Shown: positions 1 to 9,773 of the stretch, piece by piece
Position numbering within the stretch: the stretch's first letter is position 1
Layout of the letters: the number at the start of each line of letters is the position of its first letter
Source: DASQPR01 sp963797605
GTDB taxonomy: Bacteria > Actinomycetota > Actinomycetes > Mycobacteriales > Micromonosporaceae
NCBI GenBank assembly: GCA_963797605.1
Contig: CAWCPX010000002.1
Coordinates: 347,166-411,165, forward strand
Direction: 5' to 3'
Length of the DNA: 64,000 bases
Program-made: the position numbers and the translations under genes
Notes under the pieces: generated by a model
Databases searched by the model: none
What the model was told of the DNA's origin: nothing
The model's input: the letters and a program-made list of their open reading frames with translations, nothing else

Positions 1-168
1 CACGATCAGCATCGCGACCCCGTGCGGCAGGGTGACCGTGAGGTCGGACAGCGCGCGTGGCACCGCTTCGCCGTCAGGCACGAGCGGCAGATTGGCGGTG
101 CTTTCCAGCGGCACGGCGACGCTGTGGACGGCACCCGGATGCGCGGGGTTGTGGGGATCATGGTGCAT
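1..168 (-). CDS. Left-edge partial protein, unknown
   Basis: An open reading frame starts at an ATG (complement of 166-168) and runs leftward off the window, so only 56 N-terminal codons are visible. The peptide begins MHHDPHNPAHPGAVHSVAVP and continues with two short hydrophobic stretches. Third positions are strongly G/C, which supports coding on this strand. I do not recognise the family, and with the rest of the gene missing no function can be assigned. A second ATG at 161 is out of frame. Confidence 0.45.
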   Translation of the reverse strand, partial: MHHDPHNPAHPGAVHSVAVPLESTANLPLVPDGEAVPRALSDLTVTLPHGVAMLIV

Positions 169-616
169 CGCCCGAGCTTACTCGGCCACCCATGGCCGTA
201 TCGGCATCGGCGCTGACCGAAACTATTTACCTATCGACTGACCAGCTAATTCCGCGCGAAAACAACGGCCGATTCGACCCTCGAATATGTCTCGTTATCA
301 AAATGTGATGATGTTTCGCCGAGGTTACGTGTCGTAGTCGCGGACGAGTCGATTTGCGGCAATCGGAAAGCACTATCCGGTTCGTCACCCGACGTGTGGC
401 CCGGATCACGTCGCTCAGCGTAGCGAAAGACCAAATCGATGGTTACCGACGGGTAGCAAGGCTACTTGTGGGCCGCTCACCGGTGCGGAAACATTCGGCC
501 AAGCCCGCCGCAGCGGTATTGGCGCGTCGGCAGGAGTCACTAACCAGCGCTCCGTTCCTCGCTGTGATGTCCCGCATCGTCGGCGAGGAGACAGCACTCC
601 ACAAGGAGGACCCCCC
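169..616. other. Intergenic, upstream of DUF6230 gene
   Basis: This 448-base gap is clearly more A/T-rich at about 215-370 than its surroundings and has no convincing coding frame; the frames that are open are shadows. A possible promoter is TTGGCG at 519-524, a 16-base spacer, then TAACCA at 541-546, about 70 bases before the DUF6230 start. I regard that as weak. Confidence 0.4.
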
Positions 617-1249
617 GTGCAACACAAGAAATTCAAGGCTGGTGGAGGTACCCGCTGGCGGCGGTTTGCTGCCGTCATGGTGCCCACCGTCGTTGTGGTC
701 GGTGCCCTCGGCGCCGGCATCGCCAACGGAGCCGTCCCGGTCTCGTTCGCCGTGTCGGGCTCCAGCTTCAAGGTGACCGCGTCCGAACTCGACGGCACGA
801 ACTTCGTGCAGTACGGCTCCGTCGCCGTCGAGAAGAATGGCACCCAGCACGTCGTCGCCGAGTCGGGCATCACCAGCGCCGACCTGACCAACCTGTGTCA
901 GTCGGTGGCCGTCCCGTCGACGCCGCTGTTCCTCGAGTTGACCGCCGGTGACGGTGGCACGCCGGCGCACGCTGACAACCTCATCATCGACATGTCCCAG
1001 CTGTCCGGCGACGCGACGTTCACCAACATCAACATTGGTCAGGACGCCTCGACGCTCAACGACGGTTCCACGTCGACGGTGAAGGGCCAGACGATCAGTC
1101 ACACCGGTTCCAACGGCCTGGCCGGCACCTTCGGTCAGCGTGCGGACCTCGTCAAGATCACCGGGCTCTCGCAGACCGCCTACGCGACCAGCGCAGGCAC
1201 GTTCACGCTGCCCCACCTGTCCTTGACGTTCACCACCAAGAGCTGCTGA
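617..1249 (+). CDS. DUF6230 family secreted/membrane-anchored protein
   Basis: This 210-residue protein has a positively charged N terminus, a hydrophobic segment at about residues 15-38 that ends near an Ala-rich site, and a beta-rich extracellular part with a late Cys pair (around residue 92 and the penultimate residue). The overall pattern is that of the actinobacterial DUF6230 family, whose function is unknown. The GTG start is chosen because AAGGAGG lies at 603-609, an ideal distance. The next gene, on the same strand and 96 bases on, carries a DUF6114 domain, and this pairing is the usual one in actinomycetes. The two probably form one surface-associated unit. Confidence 0.8.
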   Translation: MQHKKFKAGGGTRWRRFAAVMVPTVVVVGALGAGIANGAVPVSFAVSGSSFKVTASELDGTNFVQYGSVAVEKNGTQHVVAESGITSADLTNLCQSVAVPSTPLFLELTAGDGGTPAHADNLIIDMSQLSGDATFTNINIGQDASTLNDGSTSTVKGQTISHTGSNGLAGTFGQRADLVKITGLSQTAYATSAGTFTLPHLSLTFTTKSC

Positions 1250-1258
1250 CGAGTCGCT

Positions 1259-1290
1259 GCGGGGCCCCGGGCAACAACGCGGGGCCCCGT
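1259..1290 (+). terminator. GC-rich hairpin between DUF6230 and DUF6114 genes
   Basis: The 10-base palindrome CGGGGCCCCG occurs twice about 20 bases apart and can pair with itself or with its copy across the short loop GGCAACAACG. There is no T-tract. It may attenuate transcription or stabilise the mRNA end rather than fully terminate. Confidence 0.4.
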
Positions 1291-1345
1291 AGCGCCGCCC
1301 GCCTCTCGTGGGCACGGAAACTCTTGAAAACCCTGAGGAGCACTG

Positions 1346-2932
1346 ATGTCTGAGGACGCTGTGGCGACCCCCATCGCCGCACGGGCGCACCGGCGGATCA
1401 GCGCGTTTCACAGCTGGCGACGCAGTCGCCCGTTCTGGGGCGGACTGCTACTACTGCTGTCGGGCGGCTGGATCTTCCTCACCGCCAATGAAGACCTCGG
1501 CAGCCTGCACGTGCAAATCGGCGTTACCGGCTTTCTGTCCTACATCGTGCCGCTGTTCATTGTGTTGTGCGGCGCGCTGATCTGGGCGACGCCGGGCCAA
1601 CGGATGCTCTACGGCATTCTCGCGATCGCGGCGTCGATCTACTCGATCATCTCGGTCAACCTCGGCGGCTTCCTGCTGGGCATGCTGCTCGGCATTCTCG
1701 GCGGATCGCTGTCAGTCGCGTGGGTGCCCGACAAGTTCGTCGCCGCGGAGATCCCCACGCAACGCACCGGGGAGCCCGACGATCTCGACCCGGGCTACGA
1801 ACCGGTCACGTCGGCCGACGACTTCTTCGCGCGTACCAGCGACGATGAGCCGACCACCACCGATGTGGAGGGTAAGCAGGGTGCGAGGTTTCCGAACGAA
1901 TCCGGATCCGACCGCGGACTAGGCACCGGCCAGGCGACGATGTCGTCCGGGCCGTCGCCGCTGCCACGTCGCTCGCCCCGCGCGCTCGGATTCGCGCTCG
2001 CCGTGGCCATGATCGCCACGGTCGGATTCCTGGCCGTGCACGCGGCGACGCCGGCCGTGGCCGCGGATTGCGTACCCGCCTCGTTGACCGATCTGGTCAA
2101 AGCGGCGAAGGCGAGTCCAGCCGGCGGAAAAGCCAGCAACAGCAAGAAGGTCGTCAAGGGCAAGTCGAGCGCCGGCAAGAAGACGATCGTGACCCGGCAG
2201 GCGAACGCCGAGGCTCCGGTCGTGCCCGCGCCCGCGGCAACCACCGATCCGCTGGGCGGCCTTCTGGGCGGCATCGGCAAGATTCTCGGTGTGACGCCGT
2301 CACCGTCGGACTCGCCGTCCCCGTCGGACAGCCCGTCGGCATTACCCACGCCGCCGAGCCAGCCGTCGACGCCGCCCGCACCGAGCGCGTCGCCGTCACC
2401 GTCCGCCGGGTCGCCGACGAAGGCGGGCGGCACGCCGCAACCGGCCTCGCCGACACCCACTCCGAGCAGTTCGGCACCGTGCGCGGTGACTCCGAACGCG
2501 CTCGGCGCGGAGGCCGGTGTGCCGCTGGCGGGTGCGACCCCGTCGACGCAGATCACCGCGCTGCTGACGATGACGAACCTCAGTTACGACGGAAACTATT
2601 CGCTGAAGACGAAGTCGGGTTCGATCGAGGTCATGCAGTTCTCGATGGATTCGTCGACGTCGACGCCGTTCGAGTTGGACTCGACGCAAAGCGGCGAGAC
2701 CATCCGCACGAAAAGCTCGAAGTTGACGGTCTCCGGCAACGTGAAGTTCTACGCGACGGAGATCAAGGGCAACGTGCTCGGTGTCCTTCCGGCCGACTAC
2801 ACGCCCGACAACCCGCCGCCGCTTCCGGTGCCGGTGCCGTTCCTGTCCTTCACGGACGTCACGATCGGCCTGGCACTGGTTACGTGCGACTCGCTGTCGG
2901 CCGACAGCCTCACGATCACGTCACCGTCCTGA
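1346..2932 (+). CDS. DUF6114 membrane protein with long Ser/Pro linker and extracellular tail
   Basis: The 528-residue protein has several layers. Residues about 25-125 hold four hydrophobic segments typical of DUF6114. An acidic stretch follows, then another membrane segment near 210-235. Next comes a Lys/Gly and then Ser-Pro-rich low-complexity linker (about 255-375). The C terminus (about 385-528) is beta-rich and resembles the DUF6230-type extracellular fold in composition. GAGGAG at 1335-1340 fixes the ATG start. Streptomyces-type relatives of DUF6114 are usually much shorter, so the extra linker and tail look like a fusion. The role is unknown; the likely setting is the cell envelope together with the upstream DUF6230 protein. 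Confidence 0.75.
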   Translation: MSEDAVATPIAARAHRRISAFHSWRRSRPFWGGLLLLLSGGWIFLTANEDLGSLHVQIGVTGFLSYIVPLFIVLCGALIWATPGQRMLYGILAIAASIYSIISVNLGGFLLGMLLGILGGSLSVAWVPDKFVAAEIPTQRTGEPDDLDPGYEPVTSADDFFARTSDDEPTTTDVEGKQGARFPNESGSDRGLGTGQATMSSGPSPLPRRSPRALGFALAVAMIATVGFLAVHAATPAVAADCVPASLTDLVKAAKASPAGGKASNSKKVVKGKSSAGKKTIVTRQANAEAPVVPAPAATTDPLGGLLGGIGKILGVTPSPSDSPSPSDSPSALPTPPSQPSTPPAPSASPSPSAGSPTKAGGTPQPASPTPTPSSSAPCAVTPNALGAEAGVPLAGATPSTQITALLTMTNLSYDGNYSLKTKSGSIEVMQFSMDSSTSTPFELDSTQSGETIRTKSSKLTVSGNVKFYATEIKGNVLGVLPADYTPDNPPPLPVPVPFLSFTDVTIGLALVTCDSLSADSLTITSPS

Positions 2933-2947
2933 TTCCCCAGCAAGACG

Positions 2948-2987
2948 CATCGCGCCGGCAACCGCAGTTCGGGTTGCCGGCGCGATG
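2948..2987. terminator. Bidirectional hairpin between convergent genes
   Basis: A perfect 16-base inverted repeat (CATCGCGCCGGCAACC at 2948-2963, its complement at 2972-2987) with an 8-base loop sits 15 bases after the DUF6114 gene and 10 bases after the stop of the convergent DUF885 gene. It can serve both. Confidence 0.75.
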
Positions 2988-2996
2988 TGCGTTGGG

Positions 2997-4681
2997 TCAG
3001 ATGCGGGCGAGCGCCGCCTTCAGCGGGTCGAGACCGACCGAGCCGAGGTTGAGCGCGTCGCGGTGGAACGCCTTCAGGTCGAACGCCGCGCCCTTGCGGG
3101 CTTTCGCGTCGTCACGGGCCTGCAGCCAGATGCGTTCGCCGACCTTGTAGGCCGGTGCCTGACCGGGCCAGCCGAGGTAGCGGTTGAGCTCGAAGCGAAG
3201 GTTCTCATCGGGTACGCGGCAGTGCGCCCGCATGAACTCCCACCCGAGTTCCGGCGTCCACCGCTCGCCCGGGTGGAACCCGAACTGGTTGCCGACCGGG
3301 ATCTCGAGTTCGAGGTGCATGCCGATGTCGACGATGACTCGCGCCGCCCGGAACGCCTGACCGTCGAGCATGCCGAGCTTGTTGCCCGGGTCTTCGAGGT
3401 AGCCGAGTTCGTCCATGAGACGCTCGGAGTAGAGCGCCCAGCCCTCACCGTGGCCGGAGACCCAGCACAGCAGGCGCTGCCAGCGGTTGAGCAGTTCGGC
3501 CCGCACCGCGGTCTGCCCGACCTGGAGGTGGTGCCCCGGTGCGCCTTCGTGGTAGACGGTCGTGACCTCGCGCCACGTGGAGAACTCGGTGATGCCCGGC
3601 GGGCACCGCCCACCACATGCGGCCCGGACGGCTGAAGTCCTCGCTCGGACCGGTGTAGTAGATGCCGCCGTCGGAGGTCGGCGCGAGCATGCATTCGATG
3701 CGCCGGACCTGCTCCGGGATGTCGAAGTGGGTGCCGTTCAGCTCGGCGATCGCCTGGTCGGCCAGGTCCTGCATCCAGTCGCGGAACGCCTCCTTGCCGG
3801 TGATGTTGCGGGCCGGCTGCGGCGTCGAGTGCGGCCACCGCGTCGTCGACGCGTGCCGCCGGGCACGATCTTCTTCGACACGGTACGCATCTCCGATTCG
3901 AGGCGGGCCAGCTCGTCGAAGCCCCACGCGTACGTCTCGTCGATGTCGATCTTCGCGCCGAGGAAGAACTGCGACGCGAGCGTGTACCTTTCGCGGCCGA
4001 CGGCCTGCTTCTCGTGTGCCCGCGGGGCCATCTCCTCGCGCAGGAACGACGCCGAACGCGACCGTGGCCGCTCGCGCCTCGTCGGCACCCTTGCGCAGGT
4101 CGGCGAGCAGACCATCGGACAGCTTCGTCTCCGTGGCGACGCGCTCGACGAGACCGGCGTAGAAGTTGTCGCCGTCCGGATCGGCCCAGACGTCGCACTG
4201 CTTGGCGACCTCGACCATCTGATGACGTGACGAGATGTGGCCCGGCTCGGCGGCCTCGATGCAGCGTGCGACGGTAGTCAGCGAGGGCCTCCGGCACGGC
4301 CGACATCCGGGCGGCGATGTTCGCCGCCGCCTGCTCACCGACCAGCGGCATCAGATCGAAGATGCCCCGGATGTTGTGCAGGCCGCTCGCGATCACGTTG
4401 AGTTCGCTGGCCGTCTCGCCCGAGTCGAAGCGCGATACGGAGAGCGAGAGCCGCTCGATCATCGCGTCTTTCGCGACCCGTTCGCGTTCGTCGACCGGCG
4501 TCGCGGCCGTGAGCGCGGCCAGCGTGCGGCGGTCCAGGTCAGCCTGGGCGTCGAAACCGGCCGGCGACATGTCGGTCAGGCGGTCGTCATGACCGCTGAT
4601 CCCGACGTAGGTCGCCCCGATCGGGTCGAGCGGCGCCCACTCGTCAACGTAGTTGTTTGCGATGTCATCGATATGTCCCAC
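2997..4681 (-). CDS. DUF885 family protein (peptidase-like), frameshifted
   Basis: The encoded protein (about 560 residues) is a full-length DUF885 member, a family of putative metal-dependent peptidases. The N terminus (MGHIDDIANNYVDEW) starts at 4681. The diagnostic HEGAPGHH motif is encoded at 3528-3551, and the C terminus ends at 2997. The reading frame changes about five times (near 4275, 4060, 3860, 3810 and 3600), yet every segment keeps family-like sequence and no stretch is missing. This looks like repeated single-base errors rather than old decay. It converges on the DUF6114 gene. No signal peptide is seen, so the protein is probably cytoplasmic. Confidence 0.75.
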
Positions 4682-4717
4682 GAGATAAGACCCTACGGGA
4701 CAGCGACGGTGCTGCGG

Positions 4718-5482
4718 CTAGCCCTGCGAATCGATAGCGAGGGTCAAGCCGAGGGCCCGCCGTCGCCAAACCCGTACGATTCCCAGCGCGAGCGCGCGCA
4801 ATCCGAAGTAGAGGACGAGTGCCGCGAAGCCGAACAGGCCCACCGTGCGGACCATGCCGGACTTCGCGACCGGCGGACCGTAGTTCTGCCGCCAGGAATT
4901 GAAGCCGACGCCGGCGGAGAAGGTCACCGCCATCGCGTCGCACGCGGAGACTCTCCGGGCCTCGGTAGCGAGACGCGCACTGGGTCTGCAGATTCTCGGC
5001 GAACTTCGTGTCGACCTGCACTCGGGCCTGCGGTACTGAGCGGGTCGCCGTGGCGGTGCGCGTATCGCAGCAGGTCGTAACCGAGGTCGTGGGACTTGCA
5101 GGGCGTGGAGAGGTCGAACGGCTCGCCGCCGCCGATGACCGAGCAGCCGCCGTTGGGGTCGATCGCGATCACCGAGCCGTTGGCCAGCTTGCCGAGGGTC
5201 GGCTGGTAGCCCATGACCTGCGCGGAAATCGGCGGGGATGCCGGCGAGCGGATCGACCGATCCGGCCGGCGGCGGTGATGTCGTCGATCGCGATCGCGGC
5301 CGCGCGCTCCGGTGCCGGTTCGTTGGCGAGCGACTGGGTGGGGCCGGGGACAGGCGCGTAGTTGGCGGTGGAACGCGGCGGCGGACGCGGGCGCGGTCGG
5401 TGCGACCCACGGCCGCGGCCGACTGCGGCTCCGACGGCCAGCAGCGACAGCGTACCCGACGCGGAACGCGTGACGTCACCAC
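4718..5482 (-). CDS. Prokaryotic phospholipase A2 family protein, frameshifted
   Basis: The core reads DPNGGCS, then PFDLSTPCKSHDLGYDLLRYA. This contains the CxxHDxxY-type signature of prokaryotic phospholipase A2, with catalytic His-Asp and paired cysteines, encoded around 5060-5175. A hydrophobic segment near the N terminus suggests secretion or anchoring. The C-terminal part carries a membrane segment (about 4765-4845) followed by basic residues. Two or three frame changes separate the GTG start (5482) from the core and from the tail, matching the pattern in the neighbouring genes. The role would be phospholipid hydrolysis at the cell surface or outside; the substrate is not predictable. 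Confidence 0.65.
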   Translation of the reverse strand: MVTSRVPRRVRCRCWPSEPQSAAAVGRTDRARVRRRVPPPTTRLSPAPPSRSPTNRHRSARPRSRSTTSPPPAGSVDPLAGIPADFRAGHGLPADPRQAGQRLGDRDRPQRRLLGHRRRRAVRPLHALQVPRPRLRPAAIRAPPRRPAQYRRPECRSTRSSPRICRPSARLATEARRVSACDAMAVTFSAGVGFNSWRQNYGPPVAKSGMVRTVGLFGFAALVLYFGLRALALGIVRVWRRRALGLTLAIDSQG

Positions 5483-5592
5483 CGATGAAACTCCGCTCTC
5501 CAGATGATCAGCCCCCGGATGAGCGGCGAGCCTCAGATATTACGAGAGGTTCAGCCCGATTTGACAGGGTCTGTCTGCTCGGTGACGTAGCG

Positions 5593-6665
5593 TCACACCT
5601 GATGGGCCGTCGCCCACGCGACCAGCTGATCGGCCGGCCAGGTGTTGACGATCCGGTCGGCCGGTACGCCGCACAGCGCCGCCCGTTCGCAGCCGTTGTC
5701 CAGCCAGTCGAGCTGGCCGGGGGCGTGCGCGTCGGTGTCGATGCGTGAACCGGCAGCCCGCCTCGAGCGCCGGCCGGAGCAGCCGCTTCGGCGGGTCGAG
5801 CCGGTCCGGCCGGGAGTTGATCTCGACGGCCTTGTCGTACTCGGCGCAGGCGGCGAAGACCGCGCCGGCGTCGAACGTCGCTCTCCGGCCGGGTCCTGCC
5901 GCCGCGGTGGCCCCGATCGCCCGTCACCCGCTCGCGGCGACCTTGCGGCCGGTGCAGTGGCCGAGGATGTCCAGGTGCGGATTGGCGATCGCGGCGAGCA
6001 TCCGGCGGGTCATCGTCGCGCCGTCGTCGCTTGCAGCTCGCTGTGCACCGACCCGACCACCACGTCGAGCCGGTCGAGCAGTTCGTCGCTCTGGTCGAGC
6101 GAGCCGTCGGCGAGGATGTCCACCTCGATGCCGGTGAGCAGGCGGAAGCCGTCCGGCAGCGTGTCGTTGAACGCCGCGACCACGTCGAGCTGCTCGCGTC
6201 AGCCGCTCGGCGGTCAGACCCGCGGGCCACCGTCAGCCGGGGCGAGTGGTCGGTCAGCACCAGGTACTCGTGACCCAGCTCGGCGCGCGGCGAGCGCCAT
6301 CTCCTCGATCGGCGAGCCGCCGTCGGACCAGTCGGAGTGCAGGTGGCAGTCGCCCGCGCAGAGCCTTCCGCAGCGCCTGCGGCCTCGACCGACGTGTCGG
6401 AGCCCTCGGTGGCGAGCAGCCGGCGCAGGTAGACCGGCTCCTCGCCGGCGAGCGACTCGGTGATGCAGCGGGCGGTCACGTCGCCGATGCCGCTGACGTC
6501 GGCGAGGGTGCCGGCGGCCGCGCGGCGGGCCAGCTCGTCGGCGGGCATCGCGGCCACCGCCTTCGCCGCCGAGCGGAACGAGCGGACCCGGTAGGTCGAC
6601 TCGTTCGCGCGCTCCAGCAGGAACGCGATCTGCTTGAGGTCGGCGACCGGGTCACGGCTCGGCAT
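5593..6665 (-). CDS. Helix-hairpin-helix plus PHP phosphoesterase domain protein, frameshifted
   Basis: The N terminus has the helical DNA-binding region found in X-family polymerases (residues 1-100, including GIGDVTARCI). A PHP domain follows, with the metal-binding motif HLHSDWSDGG (encoded near 6322-6350) and LTDHSPRL. There is no polymerase domain, so this is the stand-alone HhH-PHP type of about 350 residues, a predicted metal-dependent phosphoesterase. The C-terminal frame ends in WPADQLVAWATAHQV with a stop at 5593-5595. Several frame changes occur between about 6370 and 5650. ATG at 6665 is preferred over an upstream TTG at 6674. It lies 40 bases downstream of tyrA on the same strand. 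Confidence 0.7.
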
Positions 6666-6705
6666 GGGTGTCAATCTACTGGCCGAAGACGGCCACGGAG
6701 CGAAG

Positions 6706-7712
6706 CTACCGGGGGCGGACGGCGGTCACCGTGGATCCGTCGAGCGCGACCTCGGTGATCCATCCGCCGGCGCGGCCCAGGCGTAACAGCACCGCCGCGT
6801 TCGCCGGGCACGTCGAGCGGTGCGCTCGGGGCGGGCGGCCACGCCTGACGGGCCTCGGCTCGCCGGGGCGAAGTACGGTGCGCAACGCGGCGATGGGATC
6901 GGGCGCGTCGAGCGCGGTCTCGGCCGTACCCAGCTCGATCAAAAATGTCGTCTAGTGCCGTTCGCCGACCGCCTGGCCGCGTTGGCGCCGCACATCGCGG
7001 ACGTGAGCATCGGCGGGCTCGCCGCGACCCGGGTGCCGTCGTGGAAGGAGCCGGCCCCGAGCGCGAGCGCCAGCGGATTGTCGGCGACGGCCACGCATCA
7101 GCGCGGCGGCCAGCAGATGCGGCACGTGCGAGACGGCGGCCACGGCTCGATCGTGCTCGTCGGCGGTCACCGGCACCACCCGGGCGCCGAGCGAGGTGGC
7201 GAGGGTCGCGCGACGGTGAGCCAGTCGGCCAGCGGGGTCTCGTCCGGCTCCAGGCACAGGGCCCAGGCGCGGCCCCGGAACATGCGCCGGGTCGGCGCCG
7301 GCGAAGCCGGAGATCTCGCGGCCCGGCCATCGGGTGCCCGCCGACGAAGCCGGCGAGCGCCACGCCGGAGCGCCGCCACCGATCGGCGATCACGGCTCGC
7401 GGCCGCGCCCTTGACCGAGGTCACGTCGGTGATCAGACCGCTGAATCCACCGTTTGCGAGGTCGTCGACCACGCCCGCGAACGCCGGCCAGGGCACCGCG
7501 ATCACGACGAGTTCGGAGTCGTCGCTGGCCTCCCGCACGGAACCCGCGACCCGCCAGCGGCGGCGGACCGGGGCCTGGCCGGCCGCGGTGCGTGCCAAAC
7601 CGCGCACGGCCGGGTCGGCGTCGTAGCCGGTCACGTCATGTTCGCCGGTGTCGGCCAGCGCGCGCAGCACCGATCCGCCGATGAGACCCAGTCCGATCAC
7701 CGCGACGCGCAT
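6706..7712 (-). CDS. tyrA: Prephenate dehydrogenase, frameshifted
   Basis: The N terminus has the NAD(P)-binding glycine motif GLGLIGGS, and a downstream segment carries GGHPMAG, both typical of TyrA. The enzyme oxidatively decarboxylates prephenate to 4-hydroxyphenylpyruvate in tyrosine synthesis. ATG at 7712 is chosen because AAGGTGAG lies just upstream. The first 105 residues are in one frame; the rest is spread over other frames after about 7395, with several further changes before the C terminus ending at 6706. No conserved block is lost, so consensus errors are likelier than a dead gene. It is divergent from the beta-propeller gene. Confidence 0.75.
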
Positions 7713-7844
7713 GACGCTCACCTTACTGAGGGCGACCAGACCCATCACCGCCGCGATATTCGGGCGGTTAGGAGGCATGGGGGTATCGCTACCTCTTGGG
7801 CATTATGTCCGTTCAGATGAGCCGACGAACAACCACGATTCGGA

Positions 7845-7850
7845 TAGGGT
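7845..7850 (+). promoter_or_regulatory. -10 box TAGGGT, leaderless start
   Basis: TAGGGT ends 7 bases before the GTG at 7858. That spacing puts the transcription start at or next to the start codon, and no ribosome-binding site precedes it. Confidence 0.5.
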
Positions 7851-7857
7851 CCCTTCC

Positions 7858-9044
7858 GTGCGTAAAATCCTCTTTAAGGCACTTATGCCGAAAACGACCG
7901 TTTCTCGAGTTGCCACCGTCGCGACCGCAGCCGCCATCGCCGTGCTCGCGCTCGGGTCCGGCGCCCAAGCTGCCGTCCCGACCGCCTCCGACACACCGCA
8001 GAAGATGCCGTCCTTCAACGGCGGCGTCTACGCGATGGCCTACGACGGCAACACGATCTATGTGGGCGGCTCGTTCACGTCGGTCAACTGGGCCGAGCAA
8101 GAAGTACGGCGGGGCGGCCTCGCCGCGATCAACGCCCAGACCGGCGCGCTGCTGGGCTGGGCGCCGACGGCCAACGGTGCGATCTCCGCGATGGCCGTCG
8201 ACCCGGCGACCCACAACATTTACCTCGGCGGCGCGTTCTCGACGATCGACGGCGCCGCGCGCGACAGCCTCGCCTCGGTGACCGCCGCGACCGGTGCGCT
8301 GACCTCGTTCAAGCACTCGGTCGCCGGCACGGTCAACTCGCTCGCCGTCGGCCACAGTCGCCTCTACCTGGGCGGTCACTTCACCGGCATCGACACGGCC
8401 GCCCGCTCCAACCTCGCCGCGTTCACGCTGAGCACCGGCGCGCTCGACGCCGGCTGGGCGCCGACCACCGATGACGTCGTCTCCGCCGTCACGTCCGACA
8501 CGAACCGGATCTACATCGGCGGCAAGTTCCACAAGGTCAATGGCTCAGTGGTACGGCTAAGCTCGCCGCCGTCAACCCGACGACCGCTGTCCGCGACGCG
8601 GCGTTCAAGCCCTCGGTCGCCATCCTGGTCTACGACGTCGTCGTCGGTCCCAACGGCATCTACGCAGCCGAGGGTGGCCAGGGCGGCCGGGCCGTCGCCT
8701 ACTCGTCGACCGGCGCGCTGCAGTGGCAGTTCACGACCGACGGCGACGCGCAGGCGATCGCCTACGTCAATGGGGTTGTCTACGTGGGCGGTCACTTCGA
8801 TCACGCCTGTGCCGACACCAACACGGGCGTCCACGGCGTCTGCCTGGACGGGTCGGTTTCCCGGGTCAAGCTCGCCGCCGTGGACGGGTCGAACGGCGCC
8901 CTGGAGCCGTGGAACCCGAGCGGCAACGGCGTACACGGCGTGTTCACGATGGCCTCGAACGTGTCGCTGGGCACCGTGGCCGCGGGCGGCGAGTTCACGA
9001 CGTTGAAGGGCGTGTCGCACGGCCGATTCGCCCAGTTCCAGTAA
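7858..9044 (+). CDS. Secreted beta-propeller protein, one frameshift
   Basis: An N-terminal signal peptide ends at about GSGAQA. It is followed by repeated blades of the type YVGGSF, YLGGAF, YLGGHF, YIGGKF and YVGGHF, each followed by a conserved LAAxxxxTGAL strand. This is a delta-60/DUF5122-like beta-propeller of about 395 residues. A single-base slip near 8550 moves the second half to another frame; it is in register again through to GRFAQFQ at 9044. The GTG at 7858 fits a leaderless promoter, while the in-frame ATG at 7885 has only a weak AAGG. The likely place of action is outside the membrane; the ligand is unknown. Confidence 0.7.
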
Positions 9045-9079
9045 CCCTCACAGGGGTACGCTGCACGTCGGGAGGTCCG

Positions 9080-9439
9080 ATGAGTAGCACGACACCTGCG
9101 TGGCCCTCGGGCCGCACTCCGGCCGGGGCGCCGCGTTCCGGCATGCCCCGTCCGATATATCGAGAACCTTCACCCGCACGCCCCGGATCCGTCTTAGTCG
9201 GAGCCGGGGCTGCGGCGTTCTGGATGCTGCTGTTCGGGCTCCTGGCGAAATCCGCGCGCGGATATGTGTGGTGGAGCATCGCGGCCGGGCTCGTGGCCTG
9301 GCTCATCGCCTTCGTGCTGGCGCGCTTCGGCGACCGTGGTGTCGCGGCCGGTGTGGCGATCAGCAGCGGCATCGGCGTGGCGATCGCGTTCAGTGTCGTG
9401 ATGAGCCGATGGATCGGTGGTCACTGGCTGCTGTGGTAG
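9080..9439 (+). CDS. Small two-to-three-helix membrane protein
   Basis: The 119-residue protein has a Pro/Ser-rich cytoplasmic N terminus (residues 1-35) followed by hydrophobic segments at about 38-57, 63-80 and 88-108. The start is set by GGGAGG at 9070-9075. It follows the beta-propeller gene by 35 bases on the same strand and may be co-transcribed with it. No family is recognised. Confidence 0.65.
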   Translation: MSSTTPAWPSGRTPAGAPRSGMPRPIYREPSPARPGSVLVGAGAAAFWMLLFGLLAKSARGYVWWSIAAGLVAWLIAFVLARFGDRGVAAGVAISSGIGVAIAFSVVMSRWIGGHWLLW

Positions 9440-9669
9440 CGCGGCGTAGCGTGTTTGGCCTTGACTGCCGCCCTTCGGCTAGGCACTCTCGTCGTATGCC
9501 GAACCCGTTGCAGCGCCTCGATCCTGAGCGCCGACGCCGGCGACTGCGTCTCCTCGCGGAGTATGCCGACGCCAGCGCGAGGCGCCTTCGGCAACGTCCG
9601 CAACGCGAGCATCTTGACCGCGTTCGTGATCTCGTCGACAGTCGGCGTCGACTCGCCGGTTAGGATCAC
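9421..9669 (-). CDS. Doubtful small ORF, unknown
   Basis: This 82-codon frame starts with GTG at 9669 and has about 80% G/C in third positions, better than the competing plus-strand frame at 9496-9663 (55 residues, about two thirds). It lacks a ribosome-binding site and its end overlaps the preceding gene. Either frame, or neither, may be real; the 9440-9773 gap holds nothing else I can identify. Confidence 0.2.
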   Translation of the reverse strand: MILTGESTPTVDEITNAVKMLALRTLPKAPRAGVGILREETQSPASALRIEALQRVRHTTRVPSRRAAVKAKHATPRYHSSQ

Positions 9670-9773
9670 TGTTCGTCAGAGGGCCTTGGCGCGACACGGT
9701 GATCCGACCGCGATCAAGGGCCAAGATTGGTTACCGTCACACGCGTGATGAGAATCTGCCGACCGGGGGAACC

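Noticed and set aside
2281..2470. Ser/Pro-coding low-complexity DNA as a tandem repeat element
   Set aside because: It is the in-frame linker of the DUF6114 protein with ordinary codon variation, not a DNA repeat.
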